64,000 nucleotides of DNA from Arthrobacter sp. NicSoilC5 (GCF_019977395.1 NZ_AP024660.1:2108001-2172000), one strand, 5' to 3'; positions 1 through 8,539 are shown, numbered from the stretch's first letter. The notes: generated by a model not told the origin, from the sequence alone. Program-made: numbers and translations.

Positions 1-182
1 ACCTGCCTACGGGCGTTCGGACCCCACCAACAAGGAAAGCCTGCGGACCTGCGGTTGCAGCCATGGAAACACCCTTCACGCGATAAACAGCACTGTCATC
101 GGCGGCCGGCGCAGCGAAATTTCCCACTTACCGACCGTTCGTTCTGTAAATGGTACACGGGCAGCCCCGGCCGCGCATCCGG
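1..182. other. Left-edge stretch without a supported gene
   Basis: No gene can be supported here. One plus-strand frame enters from the left edge and stops at TAA 84-86, so it could be the last codons of a gene lying outside the window, but it shows no recognisable motif. The remaining bases lead up to the stop codon of the minus-strand pentapeptide-repeat gene. Confidence 0.3.
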
Positions 183-857
183 TTACAGGACCCTCACCCC
201 AAGATGCGCAGCGATCAGCGGCGCCAGGAGCCCCAACTGATACTCATCGATCACGAGCCCGGACAGGCTGCCAAGGCCGCTGACCCGGCGGAACTCCGTG
301 CCCCTGATGTCGAAGTCCTTCAGCCTGGCACCCGTCAGGTCAAGTGATCCAAGGGTGCAGTCTTCCAACCGCACGCGGGTGGCGCCGGCACCCCCCAGGT
401 CCAGTTCGTTGATGATGCACCCACTGATGAGCACGTCCGCGAGCTTGGCGCCGCGGAGGTTGAGGTAGTCCAGCTTGCCGCCTTCGATCCGGACGGACTG
501 CCAGCCGCTTTCATACAATTCGGCCGAGCCCAGGCGCGGGTTGCGAAGCTCCACGTCCCGCCAGGTACTGCGGGCACCCTGGAAGACCGGCGCGTACGCC
601 TCCGCCAGGATGCAGTCGCGGAACGAGGTGCCGCGGAGCTGCGCGTCGTTGAAAGAGGCAGCATCGAACCGGCACTCGGCAAATACGGCCTCACCCAGGT
701 CAAGGCCATCCAGGGCGGCGCGGTTGAACCGCAGATTTTCGTACCGGTCCCCGCGGCGGAATACCGGATCCTGCAGTTCTTCGAGATCCTGCAGTTCCAC
801 GGCGGAAAGCCGGGGCGGGGCCACCTTGGCCGCCGCCGTGCCACGTCCTTTATCCAT
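183..857 (-). CDS. Pentapeptide-repeat protein
   Basis: The 224-residue protein has a periodic A(D/N)Lxx-like pattern from about residue 40 to 200 (for example FNRAALDGLDLGEAVFAECR and LNLRGAKLADVLISG). This is the signature of the right-handed quadrilateral beta-helix of pentapeptide-repeat proteins. No signal peptide or membrane segment is visible, so it is probably cytoplasmic. Some family members mimic DNA and inhibit or protect gyrase, but nothing in this sequence shows a partner, so the specific role is unknown. The ATG at 857 has no Shine-Dalgarno sequence. A TAGGCT -10 element ends 6 nt upstream, so the message is probably leaderless. Confidence 0.85.
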   Translation of the reverse strand: MDKGRGTAAAKVAPPRLSAVELQDLEELQDPVFRRGDRYENLRFNRAALDGLDLGEAVFAECRFDAASFNDAQLRGTSFRDCILAEAYAPVFQGARSTWRDVELRNPRLGSAELYESGWQSVRIEGGKLDYLNLRGAKLADVLISGCIINELDLGGAGATRVRLEDCTLGSLDLTGARLKDFDIRGTEFRRVSGLGSLSGLVIDEYQLGLLAPLIAAHLGVRVL

Positions 858-863
858 AGGCCG

Positions 864-869
864 AGCCTA
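864..869 (-). promoter_or_regulatory. -10 element TAGGCT of a probable leaderless promoter
   Basis: TAGGCT on the minus strand is followed by 6 nt and then the ATG at 857. In actinobacteria a TANNNT -10 at this distance puts the transcription start on or next to the start codon. No convincing -35 is visible. Confidence 0.55.
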
Positions 870-983
870 GTGCCGCTGCAGCCAGCCGGCCGCAACTGCA
901 ACAGGGTACTTGAAATAGTAAGCAAGCTTTGTTTATGGTGAAAGGGCACGGTTGATCGACGGAAACGAAAGGAGGCCGGAACC

Positions 984-1160
984 ATGGGCCTCGGAGACAA
1001 GATCAGTAACGCGGCAGAGGACCTTGGCGGCAAGGCCAAGGAAGCTGCAGGCAACGCGACCGACAACGACCACCTGAAGGCAGAAGGCCAGGCCGACCAG
1101 GTCAAGGCAGACGCCAAGAAGGTGGGCGAAAGCGTGAAGGACGAGTTCAAGCGCAACTAG
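984..1160 (+). CDS. CsbD-like stress-response protein
   Basis: A 58-residue, highly charged protein beginning MGLGDKISNAAEDLGGKAKE. Lys, Glu, Asp, Ala and Gly dominate, and it lacks Cys and aromatic residues apart from one Phe, as expected of the small CsbD family. CsbD of Bacillus is a general-stress (sigma-B) gene of unknown biochemical function. A strong ribosome-binding site, AAAGGAGG at 968-975, sits 8 nt before the ATG. It is monocistronic: the preceding gene is divergent, and a hairpin at 1206-1240 follows the stop. The family call is secure; the function is not. Confidence 0.85.
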   Translation: MGLGDKISNAAEDLGGKAKEAAGNATDNDHLKAEGQADQVKADAKKVGESVKDEFKRN

Positions 1161-1205
1161 TCCTTGCTGCTGCAGCCGCAGCGAACGGCGTGCTGCAACA
1201 GCCCA

Positions 1206-1240
1206 AAACGGCGGCGGATCCAATGCATCTGCCGCCGTTT
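1206..1240 (+). terminator. Hairpin after the CsbD-like gene
   Basis: AAACGGCGGC (1206-1215) pairs with GCCGCCGTTT (1231-1240) around a 15-nt loop, 45 nt after the stop. The last three stem bases are TTT but no longer T run follows, so termination strength is uncertain. Confidence 0.5.
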
Positions 1241-1253
1241 CGCTGTCCACCCA

Positions 1254-1317
1254 CCATCGATTGCTGAGTAGATGCCGTTTTGGGGCCCCAAAACGGCATC
1301 TACTCAGCAATCGATGG
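1254..1317. repeat. 64-bp perfect palindrome with no loop
   Basis: The two 32-bp arms, centred between 1285 and 1286 in GGGGCCCC, are exact reverse complements. The outer part reads CCATCGATTGCTGAGTAGAT and the inner part GCCGTTTTGGGG. It lies between the converging CsbD-like and polymerase genes and ends 3 bp before the polymerase stop codon. It could act as a bidirectional terminator, but a terminator does not need 32 perfect pairs with no loop. A repetitive palindromic element or protein-binding site is equally possible. No second copy was found in this window. Confidence 0.9.
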
Positions 1318-1320
1318 GGT

Positions 1321-2391
1321 TCACCAGCCGCTGCGGGTTGGGGTGTGCCCCTTCCGGGAATCTTCGGGCATGGCCATCTCGGCCCGGACACCCAACAGCC
1401 GGACAGCGTTGCCGGGTTCGATCTTTGAGACCAGGCCAAGCACCCCTGCCAGCACCAACGCGGGATCGGAGGTCTCGGGGATCTTCCGCGCGTAAGTCCT
1501 GGTGGTGAAGGGAACGTAGCGGACCTTCAACGTCAGGCCGACCACCGGCCTGCCTTCGGCGGCAACATCCTCCAGGACGTGCGCAGCCAGCTCCCGGACG
1601 GCGTCCTCAATCTGCGCCCCGTCGGTCAGGTCCCGCTGGAAAGTGGTTTCGCGGCTGTGCCCGCGCGCCACCCACGGGGTGTCATCGACGGTCCGGGAAC
1701 CGTCGCCCCGTCCCAGTTGCGCATACCAGGGCCCCATTTTTGGACCGAATTCGGGAACCAGGTCATCGGGGTTCGCCGCTGCCAGTTCGGCAACGGTCGT
1801 GATCCCCAGGGTGGCGAGCCGGCGGGACACCGCCTTTCCCACACCCCAGAGGTCGATGGTGGGCCGCTCCCCCATGACCTCAAGCCAATTCCCTTGCGTG
1901 AGGCGGAAAACGCCCGCGGGTTTGCCGAACGTCGTCGCGACCTTGGCACGGACCAGGGTGTCCCCGATGCCGACGCTGCAGTGCAGCTGGGTTTCCGCCA
2001 GGACTGCCTCCTGCAGCCGGCGGGCAAAGGCTTCGGGATCGGCCGCCTCGAGCCCGACGAACGCCTCGTCCCAGCCGAGCACCTGGACGGTGGTTCCCGG
2101 CTGGGCACGCAGGACCGCCATCACCTTTTCGGATGCTTCCAGGTAGGCTTCGTGGTCCACCGGCAGGATGACCGCATCGGGCACTTTCCGCGCGGCGATG
2201 CGCAGCGGCATTCCGGACCCCACGCCGTAGGCCCGTGCTTCGTAGGACGCCGTGGACACCACTGCCCGCTCCGTGGGGTCGCCCCGGCCGCCGACGATTA
2301 CCGGCCTGCCCGCAAGCTCGGGACGGCGCAGTACCTCGACGGCGGCGATGAACTGGTCCAGGTCCACATGCAGCACCCACTGTTCGCTCAC
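1321..2391 (-). CDS. Y-family DNA polymerase (DinB/Pol IV-like)
   Basis: A translesion DNA polymerase of the Y family, about 356 residues. Visible motifs are the metal-binding start HVDLDQFIAAVE, the nucleotide-binding stretch STASYEARAYGVGSGMP, and a catalytic Asp-Glu pair in LGWDEAFV. Helix-hairpin-helix-like TIDLWGVGKAVSRRLATLGI and a C-terminal little-finger region follow. The catalytic motif reads WDEA where E. coli DinB has SxDE; actinobacterial subgroups of the family carry this form. The GTG at 2391 is chosen because it begins the conserved VSEQWVLHVDLD segment; an in-frame ATG at 2460 would add 23 unconserved-looking residues and run towards the divergent hydrolase promoter. No classical C-terminal clamp-binding motif was identified. 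Confidence 0.85.
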   Translation of the reverse strand: MSEQWVLHVDLDQFIAAVEVLRRPELAGRPVIVGGRGDPTERAVVSTASYEARAYGVGSGMPLRIAARKVPDAVILPVDHEAYLEASEKVMAVLRAQPGTTVQVLGWDEAFVGLEAADPEAFARRLQEAVLAETQLHCSVGIGDTLVRAKVATTFGKPAGVFRLTQGNWLEVMGERPTIDLWGVGKAVSRRLATLGITTVAELAAANPDDLVPEFGPKMGPWYAQLGRGDGSRTVDDTPWVARGHSRETTFQRDLTDGAQIEDAVRELAAHVLEDVAAEGRPVVGLTLKVRYVPFTTRTYARKIPETSDPALVLAGVLGLVSKIEPGNAVRLLGVRAEMAMPEDSRKGHTPTRSGW

Positions 2392-2489
2392 AAGCCCCAG
2401 TCTGCCCCCGCCATGCAGCGTGCACCACCCCGCCTCCCGCCGTCGAATACCCCGGGGCACAAACGCGGGACATCCCGGGCACCGCCGGT

Positions 2490-2495
2490 TAGCCT
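2490..2495 (+). promoter_or_regulatory. -10 element TAGCCT of a probable leaderless promoter
   Basis: TAGCCT is followed by 6 nt and the ATG at 2502, with no Shine-Dalgarno sequence between them. Confidence 0.5.
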
Positions 2496-2501
2496 TGGCC
2501 C

Positions 2502-3239
2502 ATGACGAACGTAGACCTCAGCGCTGCGGGCGCGGCTGCCGGCGGCTCCCCCTCCCTGCACGGCTACCTCGCCGTGCCTGTTGGACAGGGGCCGTTTCCC
2601 GGCGTCGTGATGATCCATGAAGCGTTCGGCCTGGACGACCAGACCCGGCGGCACGCGGACCGGCTGGCCCGGGCCGGGTACCTCACCCTGGCCGTGGACC
2701 TGTACAGCGACGGCGGTCCGCGGCGTTGCCTGGTGGGAACCATGCGCGCCATGGCGGCCCGTACGGGGCGTCCCTTCACCGACATCGCCACGGCCCGTAC
2801 CTGGCTCGCGGAGTCTGAACTGTGCAACGGCAAAACCGGGGTGATCGGCTTCTGCATGGGCGGCGGGTTCGCCCTGCTGGTGGCGCGTGACGGGTTCGAC
2901 GCCGCTTCCGTCAACTACGGCCGGCTCCCGGGCAAGCAGCAGCAGGAACTGGAAGACGCACTGCGCGGTTCCTGCCCCATCGTGGCCAACTACGGCGGCG
3001 CGGACAGGTCCCTGAAGAGGGCTGCGGCGCGCCTCGAAACTGCGCTGGACCAGTTGGGCATCGAGCACAGCGTGAAGGAGTTTCCCGGCGCCGGGCACGC
3101 CTTCCTCAACGACGAAGAAATCGGGCCGGTTCTCCTCAGGCCGCTGATGCGGGTCATGGGCGTGGGGCCGGACCCCGAGTCAGCCCCGGAGGCCTGGCAG
3201 CGCATCGAGGACCACTTCGCCAGGTACCTGAAGGACTAA
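2502..3239 (+). CDS. Dienelactone hydrolase family protein
   Basis: A 245-residue alpha/beta hydrolase. The nucleophile elbow is GFCMGGG (Cys at about residue 121), so Cys replaces the usual Ser, as in dienelactone hydrolases. HEAFGL near residue 42 supplies the conserved Glu, and GAGHAF near residue 197 the catalytic His. No signal peptide is present, so it acts in the cytoplasm. The family opens lactone rings in aromatic catabolism, but many members are general esterases, and no aromatic-pathway genes lie nearby, so the substrate is unknown. It is transcribed divergently from the polymerase gene. Confidence 0.85.
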   Translation: MTNVDLSAAGAAAGGSPSLHGYLAVPVGQGPFPGVVMIHEAFGLDDQTRRHADRLARAGYLTLAVDLYSDGGPRRCLVGTMRAMAARTGRPFTDIATARTWLAESELCNGKTGVIGFCMGGGFALLVARDGFDAASVNYGRLPGKQQQELEDALRGSCPIVANYGGADRSLKRAAARLETALDQLGIEHSVKEFPGAGHAFLNDEEIGPVLLRPLMRVMGVGPDPESAPEAWQRIEDHFARYLKD

Positions 3240-3284
3240 GCAGCAGCAGAGGGGCTGGACCTGTCCGGCACTCCGTGGAAACGC

Positions 3285-3323
3285 CGACGGCGGGCCACCC
3301 ACTGAAGGGGCGCCCCGCCGTCG
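3285..3323. terminator. Hairpin between convergent hydrolase and permease genes
   Basis: CGACGGCGGG (3285-3294) pairs with CCCGCCGTCG (3314-3323) around 19 nt. It sits between two converging genes and may serve both, although neither side has a long T run. Confidence 0.55.
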
Positions 3324-3341
3324 AACATTGTCCGGAAAGCG

Positions 3342-4805
3342 TTAGCTGAAGAGCTCGCTCTTAGGCTCGTTGTTCTTGACCTTCTGCCAGCCGAGCCACA
3401 GGAGCACGGCGAAGAACGGGATCGTGCCCAGGGTCCAGAGGCCCAGGTAGAACACCTCGCCGGTGGCCTTGTCCGTCATGGTGTCGAAGCCGATGAGGAT
3501 GGTGATGGCGAGCAGGCCCAGCAGTCCGGCCCAGCTGGTCCACGGCGAGCCGGGCATCGGCAGGGTGGAGGTGATGCCCTTGCGGCGGCGCAGCACGATC
3601 TGGCTGGCGAAGATGGCACCCCAGCAGAAGATCACGCCGATCGAGGCGCTGTTGAGCGCCAGGTCGAAGGCGTGCGAACCGCCCAGCCAGATATTCAGCA
3701 GGATGCCCACCAGGTAGAACGCCGCGATGGCCAGGATGGCGGCATACGGGACGTGCCGCTTGGACATTTTGGTAAGCCACTGCGGGGCGTGGCCGTTGTT
3801 GGCCATGGTGCGGAAGACCCGGCCAATGGAGTACAGGCCGGAGTTGCACGAGGACAGCGCGGCGGTGATGACGATCATGTTCATCACATCGCCCACCCAG
3901 CCCAGGCCCATCTGGCCGAAAACGGTCACGAACGGCGACGTGCCGGCCTTGTACTGGTCGGACGGCAGCAGCATGGCCAGCAGCAGCACGGAACCGACAT
4001 AGAACACCACGATGCGCAGGACGACGGCTCGGATCGCCTTGGGCACTTCGCGCTCCGGCTTTTGCATCTCGCCGGCAGTGACTCCGACCAGCTCGATGCC
4101 GTTGTAGGCGAAGATCACGGCGTTAAGGACCAGGACCATCACCAGCGCACCCTTGGGGAACATGCCGCCGTCGGCTGCGAAGAGGTTGGCCACCGAGGCA
4201 TGCCCGGTGCCCACCTGGGCATTGGTGACCACCATGAAGGTGCCCACGGCCAGGAAGATGACGATGGCGCCGACCTTGAGGCAGGACGCCCAGAACTCGA
4301 ATTCGCCAAACGCCTTAACGCTCAGCAGGTTGACCGCCACCAGCAGAGCCAGGGCCGCGATGGCCGAGGCTTCCACGGGGACGTTGGGGAAGAAGAACTG
4401 GAAGTACAGACCGATGGCGATGAGCTCCGCGATGCCCGTCATGCCCCAGTTGATGAAGTACATCCAACCGGACAGGTAGGCGCCCTTTTTGCCGAACATC
4501 TCCCCCGAATAGCTCACCAGGGAGCCGGAGGTCTGGCGGTACATGATGAGTTCGCCCAGGGCCCGCATGAGCAGGTAGGCAATGACGCCGGCAATGGCGT
4601 AGGAGAAAATCAGGGCCGGGCCGGTGGAGGCCAGGCGTCCGCCGGCTCCCATGAAGAGGCCCACGCCGATGGCGCCGCCCATGGCAATCATGGTGACGTG
4701 GCGTCGGCCCAGCGTCTTTTTGTAGCCCTCGGCGCTGAGGGACGGGTCGACGGCGGAGGATGGCGCCGTGCTGTTCTTGAGGTCTGTGGGGGTACTTTGA
4801 GGCAC
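3342..4805 (-). CDS. Amino-acid permease, AAT/APC family (AnsP-like)
   Basis: An integral membrane transporter of about 487 residues and 12 predicted membrane segments. The first helix carries the APC substrate-binding motif MGGAIGVGLFMGAGG. The stretches SYSGEMFGKKGAYLSGWMY and FGEFEFWASCLKVGA are typical of the AAT branch (asparagine, GABA, aromatic and D-Ala/Ser permeases). The sequence looks closest to asparagine permeases, but substrate cannot be fixed by eye. The GTG at 4805 is preferred because AAGGAAC lies a few bases upstream; an in-frame ATG at 4838 lacks such a site. It is transcribed alone, convergent with the dienelactone hydrolase. Confidence 0.9.
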   Translation of the reverse strand: MPQSTPTDLKNSTAPSSAVDPSLSAEGYKKTLGRRHVTMIAMGGAIGVGLFMGAGGRLASTGPALIFSYAIAGVIAYLLMRALGELIMYRQTSGSLVSYSGEMFGKKGAYLSGWMYFINWGMTGIAELIAIGLYFQFFFPNVPVEASAIAALALLVAVNLLSVKAFGEFEFWASCLKVGAIVIFLAVGTFMVVTNAQVGTGHASVANLFAADGGMFPKGALVMVLVLNAVIFAYNGIELVGVTAGEMQKPEREVPKAIRAVVLRIVVFYVGSVLLLAMLLPSDQYKAGTSPFVTVFGQMGLGWVGDVMNMIVITAALSSCNSGLYSIGRVFRTMANNGHAPQWLTKMSKRHVPYAAILAIAAFYLVGILLNIWLGGSHAFDLALNSASIGVIFCWGAIFASQIVLRRRKGITSTLPMPGSPWTSWAGLLGLLAITILIGFDTMTDKATGEVFYLGLWTLGTIPFFAVLLWLGWQKVKNNEPKSELFS

Positions 4806-5001
4806 AACTGTTCCTTGTGGGTTGGGGGTTGGCCGCATCCGGTCTTCGTATGATCAAGCTCACAAAATTCGGCCTTTAGGCCTTGGGACCAGCAGATGTG
4901 AGGGTGGATCGGCCGAACTGCCGAAGCTTCACGCGACCTGACCATCTTACAAGACGGTCCGGGGTGGTACGTGACGCGCACTACACCCCGGCGCCCGGCG
5001 A

Positions 5002-5007
5002 TAGGCT
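5002..5007 (+). promoter_or_regulatory. -10 element TAGGCT of a probable leaderless promoter
   Basis: TAGGCT is followed by 6 nt (GGGGGC) and the ATG at 5014. The G run is too close to the ATG to act as a normal ribosome-binding site. Confidence 0.5.
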
Positions 5008-5013
5008 GGGGGC

Positions 5014-5775
5014 ATGGCAACAGCCCACCGCTTACCGCCCGCCCCGCAACCCCAGCTGTACCGGTTTTCGCCCCTGGACCTGGCCACACTGTGCCTCTAC
5101 GTTGCCATTGCCGGGTTCTTCGCGGTGGCCGGCAATGTGCTGTCCCCACTGCTTCGGCTGGTGGCCCCGTCCCCGGCAGCGGCCTCTTATGCCGTGAACC
5201 TGCTGTTCTATGCCTCCGTGGGAATACTCGCGCTCCTGGCCGCCCGCCGGGTGGTGGCGCGGGACCTTAGAGTGCTGGGGACCCGGCCCTGGTTCACCCT
5301 GCTGATGGTGCCGGCAGCCGTGATCGCGATGATGATCCTGACCGCCGTCGTGGTGGCCGCGAACGGGCAGGTTGAAACCTCCGCCAACCAGGCCGGGCTG
5401 CAGGCGCTGATGCAGCAGGTCCCCGCATGGCTCATGGTGCCTTTGCTGGTGGTGGTGGGTCCGTTCGTGGAGGAGTACATCTTCCGCCACCTGCTCATCG
5501 GCAAGATGTCCAGGCGCGTGAACGTCTGGATCTGCTGCGCCCTGTCCGTGGTGCTGTTCGCCGCGCTGCACATCGTGGGGCAGGAGGCGCTGACCCTGAC
5601 TGCCCTGCTCCCCTACCTGGCCATGGGTGCCACCCTGGTGTCCGTCTACATGTGGACCGGGAAGAACCTCATGTTTTCCTACTTCGTGCACGCCGCCAAG
5701 AACCTGCTGGCCGTGATCCTGGTTTACGCCATCCCGCCGGAACTGTTCAACCAGATGCAGAACGTCCAGGCCTAG
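5014..5775 (+). CDS. CPBP family intramembrane metalloprotease
   Basis: A 253-residue membrane protein with about seven hydrophobic segments. All three CPBP (Abi/CaaX protease) motifs are present: EEYIFRH (EExxxR), FAALH (FxxxH) and HAAKN (HxxxN). Family members are membrane-embedded glutamate/metal peptidases; bacterial ones act in bacteriocin self-immunity, signalling or protein quality control. No bacteriocin gene is nearby, so the substrate is unknown. The gene appears leaderless and stands 51 nt before the VOC gene, which has its own -10 element. Confidence 0.88.
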   Translation: MATAHRLPPAPQPQLYRFSPLDLATLCLYVAIAGFFAVAGNVLSPLLRLVAPSPAAASYAVNLLFYASVGILALLAARRVVARDLRVLGTRPWFTLLMVPAAVIAMMILTAVVVAANGQVETSANQAGLQALMQQVPAWLMVPLLVVVGPFVEEYIFRHLLIGKMSRRVNVWICCALSVVLFAALHIVGQEALTLTALLPYLAMGATLVSVYMWTGKNLMFSYFVHAAKNLLAVILVYAIPPELFNQMQNVQA

Positions 5776-5814
5776 GCGCGCGCACAGGACCTTCCGCAAC
5801 GCCCCGGCCGCCCT

Positions 5815-5820
5815 TACCGT
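5815..5820 (+). promoter_or_regulatory. -10 element TACCGT of a probable leaderless promoter
   Basis: TACCGT is followed by 6 nt (GGACGG) and the ATG at 5827, matching the spacing seen at several other genes here. Confidence 0.45.
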
Positions 5821-5826
5821 GGACGG

Positions 5827-6267
5827 ATGGGACTAAACATCCAGATCGTTGTCGATTGCGCCAGCCCGCATGAGCTGGCCGACTGGTGGGCCGAAACCCT
5901 GCAGTGGGCGGTGGAACCGCAGGACGCAGGCTTTATCCGCTCCATGATTGAGCAGGGCTACGCCACCGAAAACCAGACCACGACGCACCGCGGAAACCTG
6001 GTGTGGAAGGACGGCGCCGCCATCCGGCCACCGGAGGAGATCGAGGCCAAGGATCCGCAGCGGCGCATCCTGTTCCAGACCGCACCCGAGGGAAAAACGG
6101 TGAAGAACCGGGTGCACTGGGACGTCCGGCTGGACGGCAGGGACAAGGATGAGGTGCGGCGCGAACTCGAGGCACGCGGGGCTTCCTTCCTCTGGTCTGC
6201 TCGGCAGGGACCGCATTCCTGGCACACCATGGCGGACCCCGAGGGCAACGAGTTCTGCATCAGCTAA
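5827..6267 (+). CDS. VOC/glyoxalase-like domain protein
   Basis: A 146-residue protein with two beta-alpha-beta modules of the vicinal-oxygen-chelate fold: IQIVVDCASPHELADWWAET at the start, and NRVHWDVRLDGRDKDEVRRE with a C-terminal MADPEGNEFCIS, the usual DPxGNxF ending. The His in VHWDV and the terminal region match metal-ligand positions of the fold. The family includes glyoxalases, dioxygenases and antibiotic-binding proteins, so no reaction can be named. It lies directly upstream of menB but probably has its own leaderless promoter. Confidence 0.75.
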   Translation: MGLNIQIVVDCASPHELADWWAETLQWAVEPQDAGFIRSMIEQGYATENQTTTHRGNLVWKDGAAIRPPEEIEAKDPQRRILFQTAPEGKTVKNRVHWDVRLDGRDKDEVRRELEARGASFLWSARQGPHSWHTMADPEGNEFCIS

Positions 6268-6277
6268 GCACGATTAC

Positions 6278-6283
6278 TAGACT
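6278..6283 (+). promoter_or_regulatory. -10 element TAGACT before menB
   Basis: TAGACT is followed by 6 nt (TGGACG) and the GTG start of menB at 6290. It is an exact -10/start spacing for a leaderless message. Confidence 0.55.
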
Positions 6284-6289
6284 TGGACG

Positions 6290-7243
6290 GTGAGCAACCA
6301 GATCCCCGCCCCCGTGTCCGATGTCTTCGATCCCACGCGCTGGCGGGTGGTTTCCGGCTTCGAGGACTTCCAGGACATGACCTACCACCGGCAGGTGGAG
6401 CGGGATTCCGGGGGCGGCTGGGTGCGTGACCTGCCCACGGTCCGGATCGCGTTCAACCGCCCGGAGGTCCGCAACGCGTTCCGGCCCGGCACCGTGGACG
6501 AGCTCTACCGCGCCATGGACCACGCCCGGATGACGCCGGACGTCGCCACCGTGCTGCTGACCGGCAACGGCCCCTCCCCCAAGGACGGCGGCCACTCCTT
6601 CTGCTCCGGCGGCGACCAGCGGATCCGGGGCCGGGATGGCTACCGGTACGCCGACGGCGAGACCCAGGAAACCATCGACCCCGCCCGGGCCGGCAGGCTG
6701 CACATCCTGGAAGTCCAGCGCCTGATGCGCACCATGCCCAAGGTGGTCATCGCCGTCGTCAACGGCTGGGCAGCCGGCGGTGGCCACTCGCTGCATGTCG
6801 TGTCAGACCTGACCATCGCGTCCCGGCAGCACGGAAAGTTCAAGCAGACGGACGCCACGGTGGGAAGCTTCGACGCCGGCTACGGCTCGGCGCTCCTGGC
6901 CCGGCAGGTGGGCCAAAAGACCGCCCGCGAGATCTTCTTCCTGGCCCGCGAATATTCCGCAGAAGACATGGTCCGCATGGGCGCGGTCAACGAGGCCGTG
7001 GACCACGAACGCCTGGAGGAGGTGGCGCTCGAGTACGCAGCTGACATCGCCCGGCAGTCCCCGCAGGCCATCCGCATGCTGAAGTTCGCGTTCAACCTTG
7101 CCGACGACGGCCTGGCCGGCCAGCAGGTGTTCGCCGGTGAAGCCACCCGGCTGGCCTACATGACGGACGAGGCTGTGGAGGGCAAGGAGGCCTTCCTGCA
7201 AAAACGCGACCCCGACTGGTCACGCTTCCCGCACTACTTCTAA
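6290..7243 (+). CDS. menB: 1,4-dihydroxy-2-naphthoyl-CoA synthase
   Basis: A 317-residue crotonase-fold enzyme that closes the second ring of the naphthoquinone head group in menaquinone synthesis, converting o-succinylbenzoyl-CoA to dihydroxynaphthoyl-CoA. Characteristic stretches are FCSGGDQRIRGRDGY, the oxyanion-hole region NGWAAGGGHSLHVVSDLTIA, and DATVGSFDAGYGS, which identify MenB rather than a general enoyl-CoA hydratase. The GTG start has no Shine-Dalgarno and follows a TAGACT -10 element by 6 nt. menE starts 12 nt after the stop and menA follows, giving the order B-E-A of a menaquinone operon. Confidence 0.96.
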   Translation: MSNQIPAPVSDVFDPTRWRVVSGFEDFQDMTYHRQVERDSGGGWVRDLPTVRIAFNRPEVRNAFRPGTVDELYRAMDHARMTPDVATVLLTGNGPSPKDGGHSFCSGGDQRIRGRDGYRYADGETQETIDPARAGRLHILEVQRLMRTMPKVVIAVVNGWAAGGGHSLHVVSDLTIASRQHGKFKQTDATVGSFDAGYGSALLARQVGQKTAREIFFLAREYSAEDMVRMGAVNEAVDHERLEEVALEYAADIARQSPQAIRMLKFAFNLADDGLAGQQVFAGEATRLAYMTDEAVEGKEAFLQKRDPDWSRFPHYF

Positions 7244-7255
7244 GGCAGGACGGCA

Positions 7256-8464
7256 ATGAACAGCGAAGCCTCACCGAGCACCGCCCACGGCGGCCCGCTC
7301 AACATCGAACCGGCCCTGAAAGCCCTCGCGGCCGCCCTCCACGGCGAGGGCCCCGCCGTCGAACTGTCCGTTGGACCGGACGGTGAACTGGTGGTGGGCC
7401 ACGTGGAGACCCCCGGCTGCGACGACGCCGTGGCCGTGGTCCGCACCTCCGGTTCCACCGGCACGCCCAAGGCAACCCTGCTGACCGTGGAGTCCCTGGC
7501 GGCATCCTCGATGGCCACCGCGCTGCGGCTCAAGGGCGAGGGCCAGTGGCTGCTGGCCCTGCCCGTGCAGTTCGTAGCCGGCATCCAGGTGCTGGTGCGG
7601 TCCCTCTTTGCCGGGACCCGGCCGTGGGTGATGGACATGTCCGGCGGCTTCACCCCGGAGGCCTTCACGGCGGCCGCGCTGGAACTCACGGACAAGATCC
7701 GCTTCACTTCCCTGGTTCCCACGCAGCTCCAGCGGCTCCTGGACGATCCTTCGCCGGACACGCTTGCCGTGCTCCGCCGTTTCAACGCCATCCTGCTGGG
7801 CGGGGCCCCTGCATCCCCGGCCCTGCTGGACGCCGCCCGCGACGCAGGAGTGCGGGTGGTCACCACGTACGGTTCCGCGGAAACCTCAGGTGGGTGCGTG
7901 TACGACGGCTACCCCCTGGAAGGCGTCTCGGTCCGGGTGGCGGAGGACGGCCGGATCCTGCTGGGCGGGGACACCGTGGCTGCCGGGTACATCGAGGCCC
8001 CGGACGAGGAAACCGGAACATTCTTCGAGGAGGACGGGGTTCGCTGGTACCGCACCAGCGACCTCGGCACGATTGACGACGACGGCCGGCTCACCGTGCT
8101 GGGCCGGGCGGACGACGTCATCATCACCGGCGGCGTCAAGGTATCGGCCGGCCACGTGCAGGAGCAGCTGGAAAAGTCCGACGCCGTCGCAGCGGCTTTC
8201 GTGGCCGGCGTCCCTTCCGCGGAATGGGGCCAGGCGGTGGCGGCCTACGTGGCGCTGGCACCCCAGGGTGCCGCCGGTGAAGCCGGACCCGGGCAGGAAG
8301 CCGGGGACCCCGGCGTCGTGCTTCAACAGCACTGGCAGCGGCAGTTGGGGGTGCTGGCGCCCAAAACGGTCCTCACCGCGCCTGCCCTGCGGATGCTGCC
8401 CAACGGAAAACCGGACCGGCTCGCCATGGCCGCCGAACTCAGCTCCCGGCACGGGGGAAAGTAG
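7256..8464 (+). CDS. menE: o-succinylbenzoate-CoA ligase
   Basis: A 402-residue adenylate-forming enzyme that activates o-succinylbenzoate to the CoA thioester used by MenB. The ATP-binding motif RTSGSTGTPKATLLT is near residue 63, TYGSAETSGG near 204, YRTSDLG near 264, and the catalytic-Lys ending LPNGKPDRL near the C terminus. It is shorter than the roughly 450-500 residues of many family members because the N-terminal region is compact, as is usual for actinobacterial MenE. An AGGA-type ribosome-binding site precedes the ATG. It lies between menB and menA. Confidence 0.93.
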   Translation: MNSEASPSTAHGGPLNIEPALKALAAALHGEGPAVELSVGPDGELVVGHVETPGCDDAVAVVRTSGSTGTPKATLLTVESLAASSMATALRLKGEGQWLLALPVQFVAGIQVLVRSLFAGTRPWVMDMSGGFTPEAFTAAALELTDKIRFTSLVPTQLQRLLDDPSPDTLAVLRRFNAILLGGAPASPALLDAARDAGVRVVTTYGSAETSGGCVYDGYPLEGVSVRVAEDGRILLGGDTVAAGYIEAPDEETGTFFEEDGVRWYRTSDLGTIDDDGRLTVLGRADDVIITGGVKVSAGHVQEQLEKSDAVAAAFVAGVPSAEWGQAVAAYVALAPQGAAGEAGPGQEAGDPGVVLQQHWQRQLGVLAPKTVLTAPALRMLPNGKPDRLAMAAELSSRHGGK

Positions 8465-8539
8465 AGTGGACCTGCACCACCGCGGCCGGTGCACACGTTC
8501 CATCCAGCCGTCTTACCGAAACAACACGAGGTACTAACC

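Noticed and set aside
3672-4853. A 393-codon plus-strand frame opposite the amino-acid permease
   Set aside because: His/Gly/Gln-rich complement of membrane-helix codons, without start signals or motifs.
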